A stretch of 64,000 nt of DNA from assembly GCA_965208685.1 (NCBI GenBank), contig CBDBPL010000007.1, positions 1,178,001 through 1,242,000 of the forward strand. Direction: 5' to 3'. This document shows positions 9,039 through 18,364 of the stretch, piece by piece; position 1 is the first letter of the stretch; each line of letters starts with the position of its first letter. The DNA is from JAJEFO01 sp965208685. GTDB taxonomy: Bacteria; Pseudomonadota; Alphaproteobacteria; Rhodobacterales; Rhodobacteraceae. The notes beneath the pieces were generated by a model. The model saw nothing but the letters and a program-made list of their open reading frames with translations. It was not told the DNA's origin and made no database searches. The position numbers and the translations under genes are program-made.

Positions 9039-9075
9039 TGCAACCGGTTGCAAATGTGGAATCGAGAGGTAGACT
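9039..9075 (+). promoter_or_regulatory. LacI-type operator with overlapping promoter candidate
   Basis: TGCAACCGGTTGCA (9039-9052) is a perfect 14-bp palindrome with a central CG, the form expected of LacI-family operators. TTGCAA (9048-9053) could serve as a -35, with TAGACT (9070-9075) as -10 after 16 bases. It lies about 250 bases upstream of the second importer operon. Confidence 0.55.
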
Positions 9076-9170
9076 GCCGTCGCGAACAGGGAGGACGCGA
9101 GTTGTTTTCGGGATTGCGGACACTGTGGAGCGCACGCGGCCACAGCGTCACCATGCTCCGCGTGAATTTG

Positions 9171-9185
9171 TGCAATCCAGTTGCA
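9171..9185 (+). promoter_or_regulatory. Second TGCAA/TTGCA inverted repeat
   Basis: TGCAA-TCCAG-TTGCA repeats the half-sites of the perfect palindrome 132 bases upstream, with a 5-base centre in place of the 4-base ACCGGT-type core. It could be an auxiliary operator for DNA looping, 115 bases before the binding-protein start codon. Confidence 0.35.
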
Positions 9186-9300
9186 TAGACGTCTCGCTCG
9201 ACCTGTTGCTTCGGCCTTTCGGCCCCGCCTGGCATGAGGGCCGGGCACGATTCCGGCAGTTAACGGGTGCGCCGGACACCCACCTAAAGGGAGGAACCCC

Positions 9301-10239
9301 ATGAAGAAATCAATTGTTGCGGCGGGTGTCGCCACGCTCATGGCAACCAGTGCCTACGGGCAGGAGCTCGGTGCATCGATCGCGCGTTTCGACGACAACT
9401 TCCTGACCGTGATGCGGAACGGCATGGTTGATCATGCGGCATCGCTCGACGGCGTCAATCTTCAGGTCGAGGATGCAACCGACGACATCGGCAAGCAGAT
9501 TGACCAGGTGAAGAACTTCGTCGCTTCAGGCGTCGACGCAATCATCGTCAACATTGTCGACACGTCTGCCGGTGCCGCCGTGTCGGCCGCAGCGGGTGAC
9601 GTGCCGCTCGTCTACGTCAATCGCGAGCCTGACAACGTCAATGATCTTCCGTCGACGCAGGCGTTCGTTGCGTCAAACGAGATCGAGTCCGGAACGCTCG
9701 AGGCTTTCCAGATCTGCCGCAACTTGCGCGCAGCCGGAAAGGCTGGCGGCGCCATGGGATACCTGATGAACGGCCAGCTTTCGAACCAGGCTGCCGTTCA
9801 GCGGTCCAAGGACGTGCATGACGTTATCGGAATGGACATGTGCAACTTCATGACGCTGATCGACGAACAGACCGCCAACTGGAGCCGTGACGAGGCACAG
9901 TCGCTTATGACGAACTGGCTGTCCGCGGGCGAAGACTTCGACTTCGTCATCGCCAACAACGACGAAATGGCCATCGGCGCAATCCAGGCCATGAAGGCGG
10001 CGGGAATCGACATGGCCGATGTGGAAGTTGGCGGCGTGGACGCGACCCAGGACGCTCTGGTCGCGATGCAGGCCGGCGAACTGGACGTGACCGTTTTCCA
10101 GGATGCCTTCGGGCAGGGTGCAGGTTCGGTGGATACCGCCATCGCGCTGGTGAACGGCGACGATGTTGACCAGAAGGTCTACATCCCGTTCAAGCTGGTT
10201 ACGCCAGACAACATCGGTGACTTCCTCGACAAGAACTGA
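9301..10239 (+). CDS. ABC sugar transporter, ribose/inositol-type periplasmic binding protein
   Basis: A 312-residue type I periplasmic binding protein. The signal peptide is MKKSIVAAGVATLMATSAYG. The two-lobed fold shows IDQVKNFVASGVDAIIVNIVD, PLVYVNREPD and FVIANNDEMAIGAIQAMK. The NREPD element is common in galactose- and inositol-type binders, so a sugar or cyclitol ligand is likely. The start follows AAAGGGAGGAACCCC. The gene heads a binding protein-permease-ATPase operon of CUT2 type. Two tandem hairpins separate it from the permease. Confidence 0.9.
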   Translation: MKKSIVAAGVATLMATSAYGQELGASIARFDDNFLTVMRNGMVDHAASLDGVNLQVEDATDDIGKQIDQVKNFVASGVDAIIVNIVDTSAGAAVSAAAGDVPLVYVNREPDNVNDLPSTQAFVASNEIESGTLEAFQICRNLRAAGKAGGAMGYLMNGQLSNQAAVQRSKDVHDVIGMDMCNFMTLIDEQTANWSRDEAQSLMTNWLSAGEDFDFVIANNDEMAIGAIQAMKAAGIDMADVEVGGVDATQDALVAMQAGELDVTVFQDAFGQGAGSVDTAIALVNGDDVDQKVYIPFKLVTPDNIGDFLDKN

Positions 10240-10250
10240 GTTTCCGAATG

Positions 10251-10302
10251 CGGGGCGGCAGCCAATGCCGCCCCGTGAGTCCCGGACTGTTGCGTCCGGG
10301 AC
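10251..10302 (+). terminator. Two tandem hairpins between binding-protein and permease genes
   Basis: First stem CGGGGCGGCA (10251-10260), loop GCCAA, TGCCGCCCCG (10266-10275): 10 bp perfect. Second stem GTCCCGGAC (10279-10287), 6-base loop, GTCCGGGAC (10294-10302): 9 bp perfect. No T tract follows, and the permease starts 24 bases later. They probably stabilise the upstream message and reduce read-through. Confidence 0.65.
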
Positions 10303-10325
10303 GTGACGATCCACGGGAGCGGAAC

Positions 10326-11480
10326 ATGTCTGATACATCCCATGGCACCGGCGGCCTTGCATTCGACAAGTCGAAGCGGGCCTGGCCGAACGAAGTAAAC
10401 ATCTTCATCGCGCTTGTACTGATTGTCCTGATCTTCGAGGCCTTGGGTCAATTGCTTCCCTACATGAAGGGCCAAAGCATGCTCTTCGACTTCAATTCGA
10501 GACGTGACGGCACGATCCTGAACATGGCGCGGATCAAGATCATCATTCTCCAGGTCTCGATCATCGGGATCATCGCGCTAGGGGTCACGCAGGTCATCAT
10601 CACGGGAGGGATTGACTTGAGCTCGGGCTCGATCGTCGGCGCGACGGCAATGATCTCGATGAGTTTCGCCCAGACTGAACTGGTGAACGGCAACCCCAAT
10701 CCGAAAGCGATATTCGGTCCGTGGGCAATGGACCTTCCGATTCTCGTGCCGATTGCGGTCGGACTGGGATGCGGATTGATTGCCGGATCGATCAACGGGT
10801 TGCTGATCGCCTATACCCGGATTCCGCCGTTCATTGCGACGCTCGGCATGATGGTGAGCGCGCGTGGCGTTGCCAAGTGGTGGTCGCGTGGCAACCCGAT
10901 CTCCTTTCCGACCGACGAATATGCGGCGATCTCGAACGGCAACCTGGTGGATGGCCTGACCTTCGGCGTGTTTTCGGAGAGCTGGGTCGTGACGCAGGTC
11001 TTTGACGGCCAGAACCCGGCGATCTACTTCCTTCTTCTCGCGGTGCTCTTCCATTTCGTGATGAAATACACCGTGTATGGCAAGCATACGTATGCGATCG
11101 GATCCAACGAGGATGCGGCACGCATGTCGGGCATCAACGTGGCGTGGCAGAAGGTCATGGTCTACGCGATCGCGGGCATGCTTGCGGGATTCGCCGCGAT
11201 ACTCCTGACATCGCGCAACGTGACCGCGCAGGCTGGCATGGGCTTTGTCTATGAGCTTGACGCGATTGCGATGGCGGTGATCGGTGGCGTTTCGCTGGCG
11301 GGTGGCCGCGGCTCGATCATCGGCACCGTGCTCGGAGCCATGATCTTCGGCGTCATCATTTCCGGCTTCACGTATCTGAAGCTTGACGCCTTCTATCAGG
11401 AAATGGTCAAGGGCGGAATCATAGTCGCTGCCGTCGTTCTCGACCAATGGCGTCAGCGGCGTGCGGCATTGAGGTCGTGA
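10326..11480 (+). CDS. ABC sugar transporter permease, RbsC/FrcC type
   Basis: A 384-residue CUT2 permease with many hydrophobic helices. It has the family signature for the channel region: IIALGVTQVIITGGIDLSSG, RIPPFIATLGMMVSARG, and near the end ELDAIAMAVIGGVSLAGGRGS. The ATG at 10326 has GGGAGCGGA upstream; the frame is open from 10248 but that region is the hairpin pair. It is followed after 10 bases by the ATPase. The import substrate is defined by the upstream binding protein. Confidence 0.92.
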   Translation: MSDTSHGTGGLAFDKSKRAWPNEVNIFIALVLIVLIFEALGQLLPYMKGQSMLFDFNSRRDGTILNMARIKIIILQVSIIGIIALGVTQVIITGGIDLSSGSIVGATAMISMSFAQTELVNGNPNPKAIFGPWAMDLPILVPIAVGLGCGLIAGSINGLLIAYTRIPPFIATLGMMVSARGVAKWWSRGNPISFPTDEYAAISNGNLVDGLTFGVFSESWVVTQVFDGQNPAIYFLLLAVLFHFVMKYTVYGKHTYAIGSNEDAARMSGINVAWQKVMVYAIAGMLAGFAAILLTSRNVTAQAGMGFVYELDAIAMAVIGGVSLAGGRGSIIGTVLGAMIFGVIISGFTYLKLDAFYQEMVKGGIIVAAVVLDQWRQRRAALRS

Positions 11481-11490
11481 GGAGGGCGAA

Positions 11491-12267
11491 ATGAGTGATG
11501 AAATCGTCCTGAAAACGGAAGACCTGACCAAGCACTATGGTGGTGTCCATGCGCTGGAAGGAGCCGATTTCGAACTGAAGAATGGCGAGCATGTCGCCAT
11601 CATGGGAGACAACGGCGCGGGCAAGTCCACTTTCGTGCGCCAGATCACCGGCGTGGAGCAACGAACGCGAGGCCGGATATGGCTCTACGGCGAAGAGGTG
11701 AATTTCGCGGGCCCGCTTGATGCACGCGAGGCGGGCATCGAGACCGTCTTCCAGACCCTGGCGCTCGCCGATGACCTCGACGTTCCCGACAACCTGTTCC
11801 TTGGACGCGAGATGACGAAATGGAACTGGCTCGGGCCGTTCCGGATGCTGGACTACAAGGGAATGCGAGATGCAACGGTGGCCGGGCTTGAAAGGACGGC
11901 GGTCAAGATTCCCAACATCCGGAACACGATCCGCAACATGTCGGGCGGCCAGCGGCAGTGCGTCGCCATCGCCCGGACCGCGACGTTCCATTCACGGCTG
12001 ACGATCATGGACGAGCCGACAGCGGCATTGGGCGTTCAGGAAACCGCCCAGGTCGAGAACATCGTCAGGCAGCTCAAGGAAGCGGGCGAGCCGTTGATCC
12101 TGATCAGCCACAACATGCGTCAGGTCATGGATCTTGTTGACCGGATCATCGTGTTTCGGCGGGGCCGCATCGTCGCGAATCTTGATCGCGCCGAAACCGA
12201 TGGTCAGGACGTGGTTGCATACATCACTGGTGCCAAGACCGGCACCGAATACGAGGGCGCCGCGTAG
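11491..12267 (+). CDS. ABC sugar transporter ATP-binding protein, single-domain FrcA type
   Basis: A 258-residue ATPase with one ABC cassette only: Walker A GDNGAGKST, signature MSGGQRQCVAIAR and Walker B LTIMDEPTAALG. Most CUT2 importers use a tandem two-cassette ATPase (as at 50530); the single-cassette form is known from the fructose FrcBCA type of rhizobia and relatives. The start follows GAGGAGGGC. It is the last gene of the operon; no kinase follows directly. Confidence 0.92.
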   Translation: MSDEIVLKTEDLTKHYGGVHALEGADFELKNGEHVAIMGDNGAGKSTFVRQITGVEQRTRGRIWLYGEEVNFAGPLDAREAGIETVFQTLALADDLDVPDNLFLGREMTKWNWLGPFRMLDYKGMRDATVAGLERTAVKIPNIRNTIRNMSGGQRQCVAIARTATFHSRLTIMDEPTAALGVQETAQVENIVRQLKEAGEPLILISHNMRQVMDLVDRIIVFRRGRIVANLDRAETDGQDVVAYITGAKTGTEYEGAA

Positions 12268-12482
12268 GAGTTGAACCGTGCACCTGGATGCTGGACGGTT
12301 GGCCGTGATGCGGGCCACGGCCCTTGAGAGCGTCAGGCTGACCTGAGTTTCCGGGTTCGACGTCTTTCTGATCCGAGATGCGTACTTCGCTTTCGTGACC
12401 AAAGTTCCTCCGAGGATCGCGGCCTGGTCCGAACGTGTCCTCGGGACGGGGACCGGGCACGGCAAGCCCGGACAATTCGTGA

Positions 12483-13145
12483 CTACGGCACGACAGGATA
12501 GAACGGTCGTCCCCAGTCTTCACGTGGATTGTCCATCATGACGTCAACGAAGACGGGGACCAGGAATTCCAGAATGGCCGCGCCGTCGCGTACCTGGTCC
12601 CGGTTTATGTCACTGTTCCAGGTCGAGCCGCCGTGCACGAGCTGGTTGCGAAGCACGTAGAGGCGGTCGAAGACATTGCTCAAGACGCGCACGGTGTCTC
12701 GCTTCTTGAAGGCGTCGATGAACTGGCGGTTGGATTTGTAGAAGCGTTTGCTCCAGTCTTCATGGCCGGTCATTCCATTGTAGTGCTGCCAGAATGCGTG
12801 GAACACGAACCTGTTTTTCATGAGCACGCGAATCGGCCCCGAGAAGTTCTCCCAGATTGCGTTGTAGATCCTTTGCCCGGGATCAAGCGAATTCACCTTC
12901 CGGAAAAAGTCGGCAAAGGCCTCGCGTGCCGGAGGCGCAATCGTCTGAAACTCGCTCTCGTCCGCATAGGCGGCATTGAATGCGATCCAGAGAAAAATGA
13001 AGCGGGCATCAGCGTCTGCCGCCTCTTCCGCTCTTGCTATCCAGCTCAGTGCCCGGTGCACGCGCAGCCCCATTGTCTCCGGGAAGTCTTCCCGGAGAAT
13101 TCTCTGCTTCTCCTTGAGGGCCGCGTGTTTGAGGGGCTCCTGCAT
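12483..13145 (-). CDS. HEPN-domain protein (Apea-like)
   Basis: A 220-residue mostly helical protein. Near residue 160 it carries LRNQLVHGG, the R-x4-H motif that forms the ribonuclease active site in many HEPN proteins. The N-terminal half has HRALSWIARAEEAADADARFIFLWIAFNAAY, matching Apea-like HEPN proteins, which are often linked to RNA cleavage or phage defence. No partner nucleotidyltransferase or antitoxin is adjacent. The gene stands alone between two importer operons on the opposite strand from its left neighbour. A role in RNA cleavage is inferred from the motif only. Confidence 0.7.
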   Translation of the reverse strand: MQEPLKHAALKEKQRILREDFPETMGLRVHRALSWIARAEEAADADARFIFLWIAFNAAYADESEFQTIAPPAREAFADFFRKVNSLDPGQRIYNAIWENFSGPIRVLMKNRFVFHAFWQHYNGMTGHEDWSKRFYKSNRQFIDAFKKRDTVRVLSNVFDRLYVLRNQLVHGGSTWNSDINRDQVRDGAAILEFLVPVFVDVMMDNPREDWGRPFYPVVP

Positions 13146-13449
13146 GAAATTTCCCCGGCTCCGAAGATCCTGCTCGGGCGATCTTCAATATGTGACTTTC
13201 CAATGTGCTTGAACCCCGGATTCAAGCGGCATGCCGACGGAGTGTCAACGGCCCCTTTGCGAATAGGTCGTGCGTGTCATCCGGCTCGGCAGGGGATTGC
13301 CGGAGCCGTGGCGGAGCTGCCGGCGATTGGCACCGAGGACTGTTCGTCTCCCTTCCGAATGGCCGGGTTCTTCCGCTCCCGCTTGCCTCTCCTTGAGCCG
13401 ACGCATTCCACTGATCCCGACACCGCGCGGGCAGCGCACTCGCCGCGAT
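13146..13449. other. Intergenic, no gene seen
   Basis: The 304 bases between the HEPN gene and the end of the GMC oxidoreductase gene hold no supportable gene, RNA or clear dyad. Confidence 0.4.
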
Positions 13450-15057
13450 TCAGCCCGCGTGATCGGCCTTGATCATGTCGGCGGCCTTTTCCGCAATCAT
13501 GATCGTTGCCGCGTTGGTGTTCGAGGATATCAGTCGCGGCATGATCGAGGCGTCCACGACTCGCAGGCCGTCGATGCCGTTGAATCTCAGGCGCGGAGTG
13601 ACGACCGCATCCGGATCCGATCCCATCCTGCACGTGCCGGACGGGTGGTGGTCGGTCTTTGCCATGGCCGCGGCGTAGGCGAAGTAGTCCTCGTCCGTCC
13701 TGACATCCGGTCCTGGCAGGACTTCCCGGCTGACATAGGGTGCGAGTGGCGCTGCCCCGAGGATCTTCTGCGCAAGTTTCAGGCCCCGAACCGCCATGTC
13801 GCGGTCATGCGTGTCGGACCAGTAATTCGGGTCGATGAGCGGCGCGTCGGCCGGGTCTGCCGAGGCGAGCCGGACGGTGCCGCGCGAACGCGGTCTCATG
13901 TAAGCAGAATTGAGAGTGAGACCGTCCTTCTCCATTCGAGCGATGCCGGCCTCGATTCCTGAACCGAGGCCGAGATGGAACTGGATGTCGGGAGACCTGG
14001 CTCCTTCCTCGACATACCAGAAGCCGCCGGTCTCGAAGAGGCTTGAGGCGACCGGTCCCTTGCGCGTGAGCAGGTAGCGCATTCCGGCAACCGCCGACCA
14101 GAACGGGCGGGCGTACTTGTCGTAGGTGTGTTCCCCGGTGCATTCGGCCATCGTGCAAAAATCCAGGTGATCCTGCAGATTCGCACCCACGCCGGAATGA
14201 TCGCAAGCAACCGTCACGCCGTGCGAGCGCAGGTGATCCGCCGGTCCCATGCCTGAAAGCATCAAGAGCTTCGGCGATCCTATGGAACCTGAGGACACGA
14301 CGATTTCAGTGTCCGCGTGAATGACCCTTTCTCCCCGGCCGTCGTCAATGACAACTCCGGTCGCCCGGCCCTTGTCGGTTTCGAGCCGCAGAACCTGGGC
14401 GTTCAGTCGCAGATCGAGGTTTGAACGCTTCAGTGCCGGACGCAGGTAGGCGATTGCGGCGGATGAACGGCGGGCGTTCGACTGGGTGAGCTGGTAGTAG
14501 CCCACGCCTTCCTGTTGTTCGCCGGCAAGGTCGGGATTGCGGGGAATGCCCAGGGACTCTGCGGCATCCAGGAATGCGTCGCAAATCGGTAGTGCGGCAG
14601 CCGGACGCGACACGCCCAAGGGGCCTTCCGTCCCGTGATACCTGTCGTCATGCGTGTCGTTGCGCTCCGCCTTGCGAAAATATGGCAGGACGGCCTCGTA
14701 GCCCCATCCTTCACAGCCAAGCTGGCGCCATTCGTCATAGTCGAGCGCGTTTCCTCGGGTGTAGACCTGAGCATTGATCGTGGAGCCGCCACCGATCACC
14801 TTCGCCTGCGTATAGACGAGGGATCTCCCGTCCAGATGCTTCTGGGGAACAGTCGACCAGCCCCAGCTTCCGATGCCCTTGGTCATTTTCGCGAAGCCGG
14901 CGGGAACGTGATAGAACGGGTGCCAGTCTCGTCCGCCGGCCTCGATCAGGCAGACACGGCAGTCTTCAAGCTCGGAGAGCCTGGCCGCCAACACGCATCC
15001 TGCGGATCCACCGCCGACAATGACGAAATCGTATCCTTCTGCAGTCGGAATTGACAT
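13450..15057 (-). CDS. GMC family FAD-dependent oxidoreductase (choline dehydrogenase-like)
   Basis: A 535-residue glucose-methanol-choline oxidoreductase. The N-terminal FAD-binding motif VIVGGGSAGCVLAARL is followed by GGGSTINAQVYTRGN. The C-terminal active-site region reads HHPSGTCRMGSD and NTNAATIMIAEKAADMI. Such enzymes oxidise alcohols and polyols. The ATG at 15057 starts the Rossmann strand correctly; the frame is open for 92 more codons upstream, but that part overlaps the ATPase gene. It is the last gene of the minus-strand importer operon, so it probably oxidises the imported carbohydrate or polyol. The acceptor and substrate are unknown. Confidence 0.9.
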   Translation of the reverse strand: MSIPTAEGYDFVIVGGGSAGCVLAARLSELEDCRVCLIEAGGRDWHPFYHVPAGFAKMTKGIGSWGWSTVPQKHLDGRSLVYTQAKVIGGGSTINAQVYTRGNALDYDEWRQLGCEGWGYEAVLPYFRKAERNDTHDDRYHGTEGPLGVSRPAAALPICDAFLDAAESLGIPRNPDLAGEQQEGVGYYQLTQSNARRSSAAIAYLRPALKRSNLDLRLNAQVLRLETDKGRATGVVIDDGRGERVIHADTEIVVSSGSIGSPKLLMLSGMGPADHLRSHGVTVACDHSGVGANLQDHLDFCTMAECTGEHTYDKYARPFWSAVAGMRYLLTRKGPVASSLFETGGFWYVEEGARSPDIQFHLGLGSGIEAGIARMEKDGLTLNSAYMRPRSRGTVRLASADPADAPLIDPNYWSDTHDRDMAVRGLKLAQKILGAAPLAPYVSREVLPGPDVRTDEDYFAYAAAMAKTDHHPSGTCRMGSDPDAVVTPRLRFNGIDGLRVVDASIMPRLISSNTNAATIMIAEKAADMIKADHAG

Positions 15058-15104
15058 TGCTCTGGGCACCCCTTCGGCAACCTTGGACGCCGTCGCAAAG
15101 GGGG

Positions 15105-16160
<1,056 letters not shown>

Positions 16161-16163
16161 GGC

Positions 16164-17210
16164 CTAACCCTTTACGGCCCCCAGGAGGAGGCCCTTGGAG
16201 ATGTAGCGTTGCAGGATGATCGCGAGAATCACGACCGGGATGATCATGACGATGATGACCACCGACATCGACCACCAGAGAATGCCGCGCTCGCCCGCGT
16301 TCATTGCGGCAACGAGGATGGGCATGGTCTGTGCGCGGGATGTCGAGAGGAAGAGCGCGAGAAGATACTCGTTCCAGCTCAGGATCATGACGAGGAGCGT
16401 CGTTGCGGCGAGGCCGGACCGCGACAGCGGCAGCACGATGTCCCAGAAGACGCCGAACCGGGTTGCCCCGTCGAGCTGTGCGCACTCCTCCAGGTCGATG
16501 GGGATCGACGTGAAGAAGTCGTACATCAGCCAGATGACGATGGGCAGGTTGATGACCGTGTAGGTCAGGATGATCGCGATATGGGTGTCGAGCAACGAGA
16601 CCTGCTGGAACATCATGTAGATCGGCACGACGACCACGATCGGCGCGAGGATTCTCTGCGAGATCATCCAGAACAGGATGTCCCCGTTTCCGAGGCGTGC
16701 CTTGAAGTGACGCCCGAGCGCCCGGGCAAGAAAGTAGAAGACCGCGACGCCCGCTGCACAGGAAAGCCGCCAGTCGACACCGTAGCGACCGACCGCGACG
16801 AACGCCCCGATCATCACGAGAACGAACATGAGGACGACGCCGAACCGCGGCTGGTACGTGAAACGGGCCAGCGCGTAGGACGCCATCGATCCGATGACGA
16901 CGCTCGCCGCAGTGGCGGAAAGCGCAATGATGAGCGAGTTCATGTAGGCGCTGAGCGTGTCCCAAAAGTCGAAGACGAACAGTTCCTTCCAGGCATGCAG
17001 GCTTGGCTGGAAGTCGACGAACGGCAAGTAGACGGGTCCCGAATTGACGTCGATCGCGCTCTTGAAGGACGTTATGAGCACCCAGTAGATCGGGAACAGC
17101 ACGAACGCGGTCCAGAACGTCAGGATCGCGTAGACGATCACTTTGGTTCCCGGCGCCATGTCCCGGATGGAAGGCGGCTCGAAGAGCCATTGCATTGCGC
17201 TCCTGTTCAC
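16164..17210 (-). CDS. ABC sugar transporter permease, MalG type
   Basis: A 348-residue permease with the MalG-side EAA loop EECAQLDGATRFGVFWDIVLPLSRSG. It is longer than the usual 280 residues: two extra hydrophobic stretches (FGVVLMFVLVMIGAFVAVG and LSCAAGVAVFYFLARALG) are inserted in the first half. Its start overlaps the stop codon of the preceding permease by four bases, indicating coupling. The import substrate is unknown; the operon context suggests a sugar or polyol. Confidence 0.9.
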   Translation of the reverse strand: MNRSAMQWLFEPPSIRDMAPGTKVIVYAILTFWTAFVLFPIYWVLITSFKSAIDVNSGPVYLPFVDFQPSLHAWKELFVFDFWDTLSAYMNSLIIALSATAASVVIGSMASYALARFTYQPRFGVVLMFVLVMIGAFVAVGRYGVDWRLSCAAGVAVFYFLARALGRHFKARLGNGDILFWMISQRILAPIVVVVPIYMMFQQVSLLDTHIAIILTYTVINLPIVIWLMYDFFTSIPIDLEECAQLDGATRFGVFWDIVLPLSRSGLAATTLLVMILSWNEYLLALFLSTSRAQTMPILVAAMNAGERGILWWSMSVVIIVMIIPVVILAIILQRYISKGLLLGAVKG

Positions 17211-18361
17211 GCCCGCACCCTCCTCAACACCACGAGATTGAAGAATGACACGCAGGTCACGACCGTCACGAACAGGAGGAGATATGCGACGGCCGCCGAC
17301 TGGCCCAGGTCAAGCGAGCGCCAGGCGAACAACGCGTGAAGCGTCATGGATTCGGTCGCGATGCCCGGGCCTCCCGCTGTCATGATGTTGGGCAGATCCA
17401 CGATCTTGAATGCCTCGATCACCCTGATCAGCAGGACCGTTGCGGCAACGGGCACGACCTGGGGCCAGGTAATGTCCTTGAAAATCTCCCAGGACGTGGC
17501 CCCGTCGACCTGCGCCGCCTCGACATAGTCACGCGGCACGCTTTCGAGGGCGGCGAGCATCACGACGAAAATGAAGGGAATCCACTGCCAGCTGTCTCCG
17601 ATGACGATGAAGAACCGCGCGGCCCAGGCATCAGCCGCCCAGGCGAAATCTCCAAGACCGGCCCATTGCCAGGCGGGCGAAAAGGGCCCCTTGGTCGTGT
17701 CCGCCATCATGCGGAATGCGTAGCCGACGCCGATGGGGGTGATCATGAGCGGGATGAAGAAAACCACGCGAAAGAAAGTCCTGCCGCGAATCGGCAGGGA
17801 ACACAGGAACGCCAGTGCGAGCCCGATCACGAATTGCAGGCCGCAGCCGACAAAGACATAGAACAGCGTCGTGCCGAGGGTGCCGAACGGATGGCCGGAA
17901 AACAGCGTGGCGGCGAAAAGCCAGCCAAGGCCGAGGCTCAGTCCCCAGGTGAAGAGTCGGCCGACCAGCCCGACCGCCGTGACCGGGCCGCGAAGATAGC
18001 TGATGGCGAACCAGGCAATCAGGAGCGTGACCGCAAGGCCGACGGCCCAGCCCAGGAGCCCAAGGCCGTTGAAGGTTCCGAGAAAGTGAAACTGTTCGGA
18101 TCCGAACAGCTGCTTCTCGAAGTTCTGAAACCAGACGAAGCGGACCTTGTAGGTGCCGCCCCTGAACCTGATGCGGCTCAGCGCCATGATCAGGGATGCC
18201 ACGAGGGGGAAGATTGAGAAGACCAGGATCATGATGACCGCCGGCCAGATGAAGACCTGCGCGGAATGGCGGTCAATCCAGTCGGAAAGCCGCTCGCGCG
18301 CCCCTATGGAAGGTGCGGCCCGAGGGGTCCCGGGCCGCACGGATTTTTCTGAACCGGTCAA
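17207..18361 (-). CDS. ABC sugar transporter permease, MalF type
   Basis: A 384-residue permease with EAA loop EAAQVDGATSWEIFKDITWPQVVP and about eight hydrophobic segments, longer than the common six-helix form. The start is unclear. A TTG at 18361, three bases after the binding-protein stop codon, gives the full frame. A GTG at 18340 lies exactly at the base of a strong hairpin. Neither has an obvious ribosome site, so translation is probably coupled to, or limited by, that structure. It pairs with the MalG-type gene it overlaps. Confidence 0.88.
   Translation of the reverse strand: MTGSEKSVRPGTPRAAPSIGARERLSDWIDRHSAQVFIWPAVIMILVFSIFPLVASLIMALSRIRFRGGTYKVRFVWFQNFEKQLFGSEQFHFLGTFNGLGLLGWAVGLAVTLLIAWFAISYLRGPVTAVGLVGRLFTWGLSLGLGWLFAATLFSGHPFGTLGTTLFYVFVGCGLQFVIGLALAFLCSLPIRGRTFFRVVFFIPLMITPIGVGYAFRMMADTTKGPFSPAWQWAGLGDFAWAADAWAARFFIVIGDSWQWIPFIFVVMLAALESVPRDYVEAAQVDGATSWEIFKDITWPQVVPVAATVLLIRVIEAFKIVDLPNIMTAGGPGIATESMTLHALFAWRSLDLGQSAAVAYLLLFVTVVTCVSFFNLVVLRRVRA
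18313..18340 (-). terminator. Hairpin at the binding-protein/permease junction
   Basis: GTGCGGCCCG (18313-18322) and CGGGCCGCAC (18331-18340) form a perfect 10-bp stem with an 8-base loop. On the minus strand it begins 24 bases after the binding-protein stop codon and its first three bases are a possible GTG start of the permease. A T run (GGATTTTTCTG) follows on the plus strand only, so it is not a standard terminator for this operon. Confidence 0.6.
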
Positions 18362-18364
18362 GAC

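Larger units (their letters stand above)
8584..9300. other. Long intergenic region upstream of second importer
   Basis: I see no supportable gene in these 717 bases; the open frames here have no recognisable content. The 3' half holds two TGCAA/TTGCA operator candidates, described separately, and a strong ribosome site (AAAGGGAGGA) just before 9301. Confidence 0.5.

Noticed and set aside
18340..18352. T run after the 18313-18340 hairpin read as a rho-independent terminator
   Set aside because: The T run follows the stem only on the plus strand, where no gene ends; for the minus-strand operon it is an A run before the stem.
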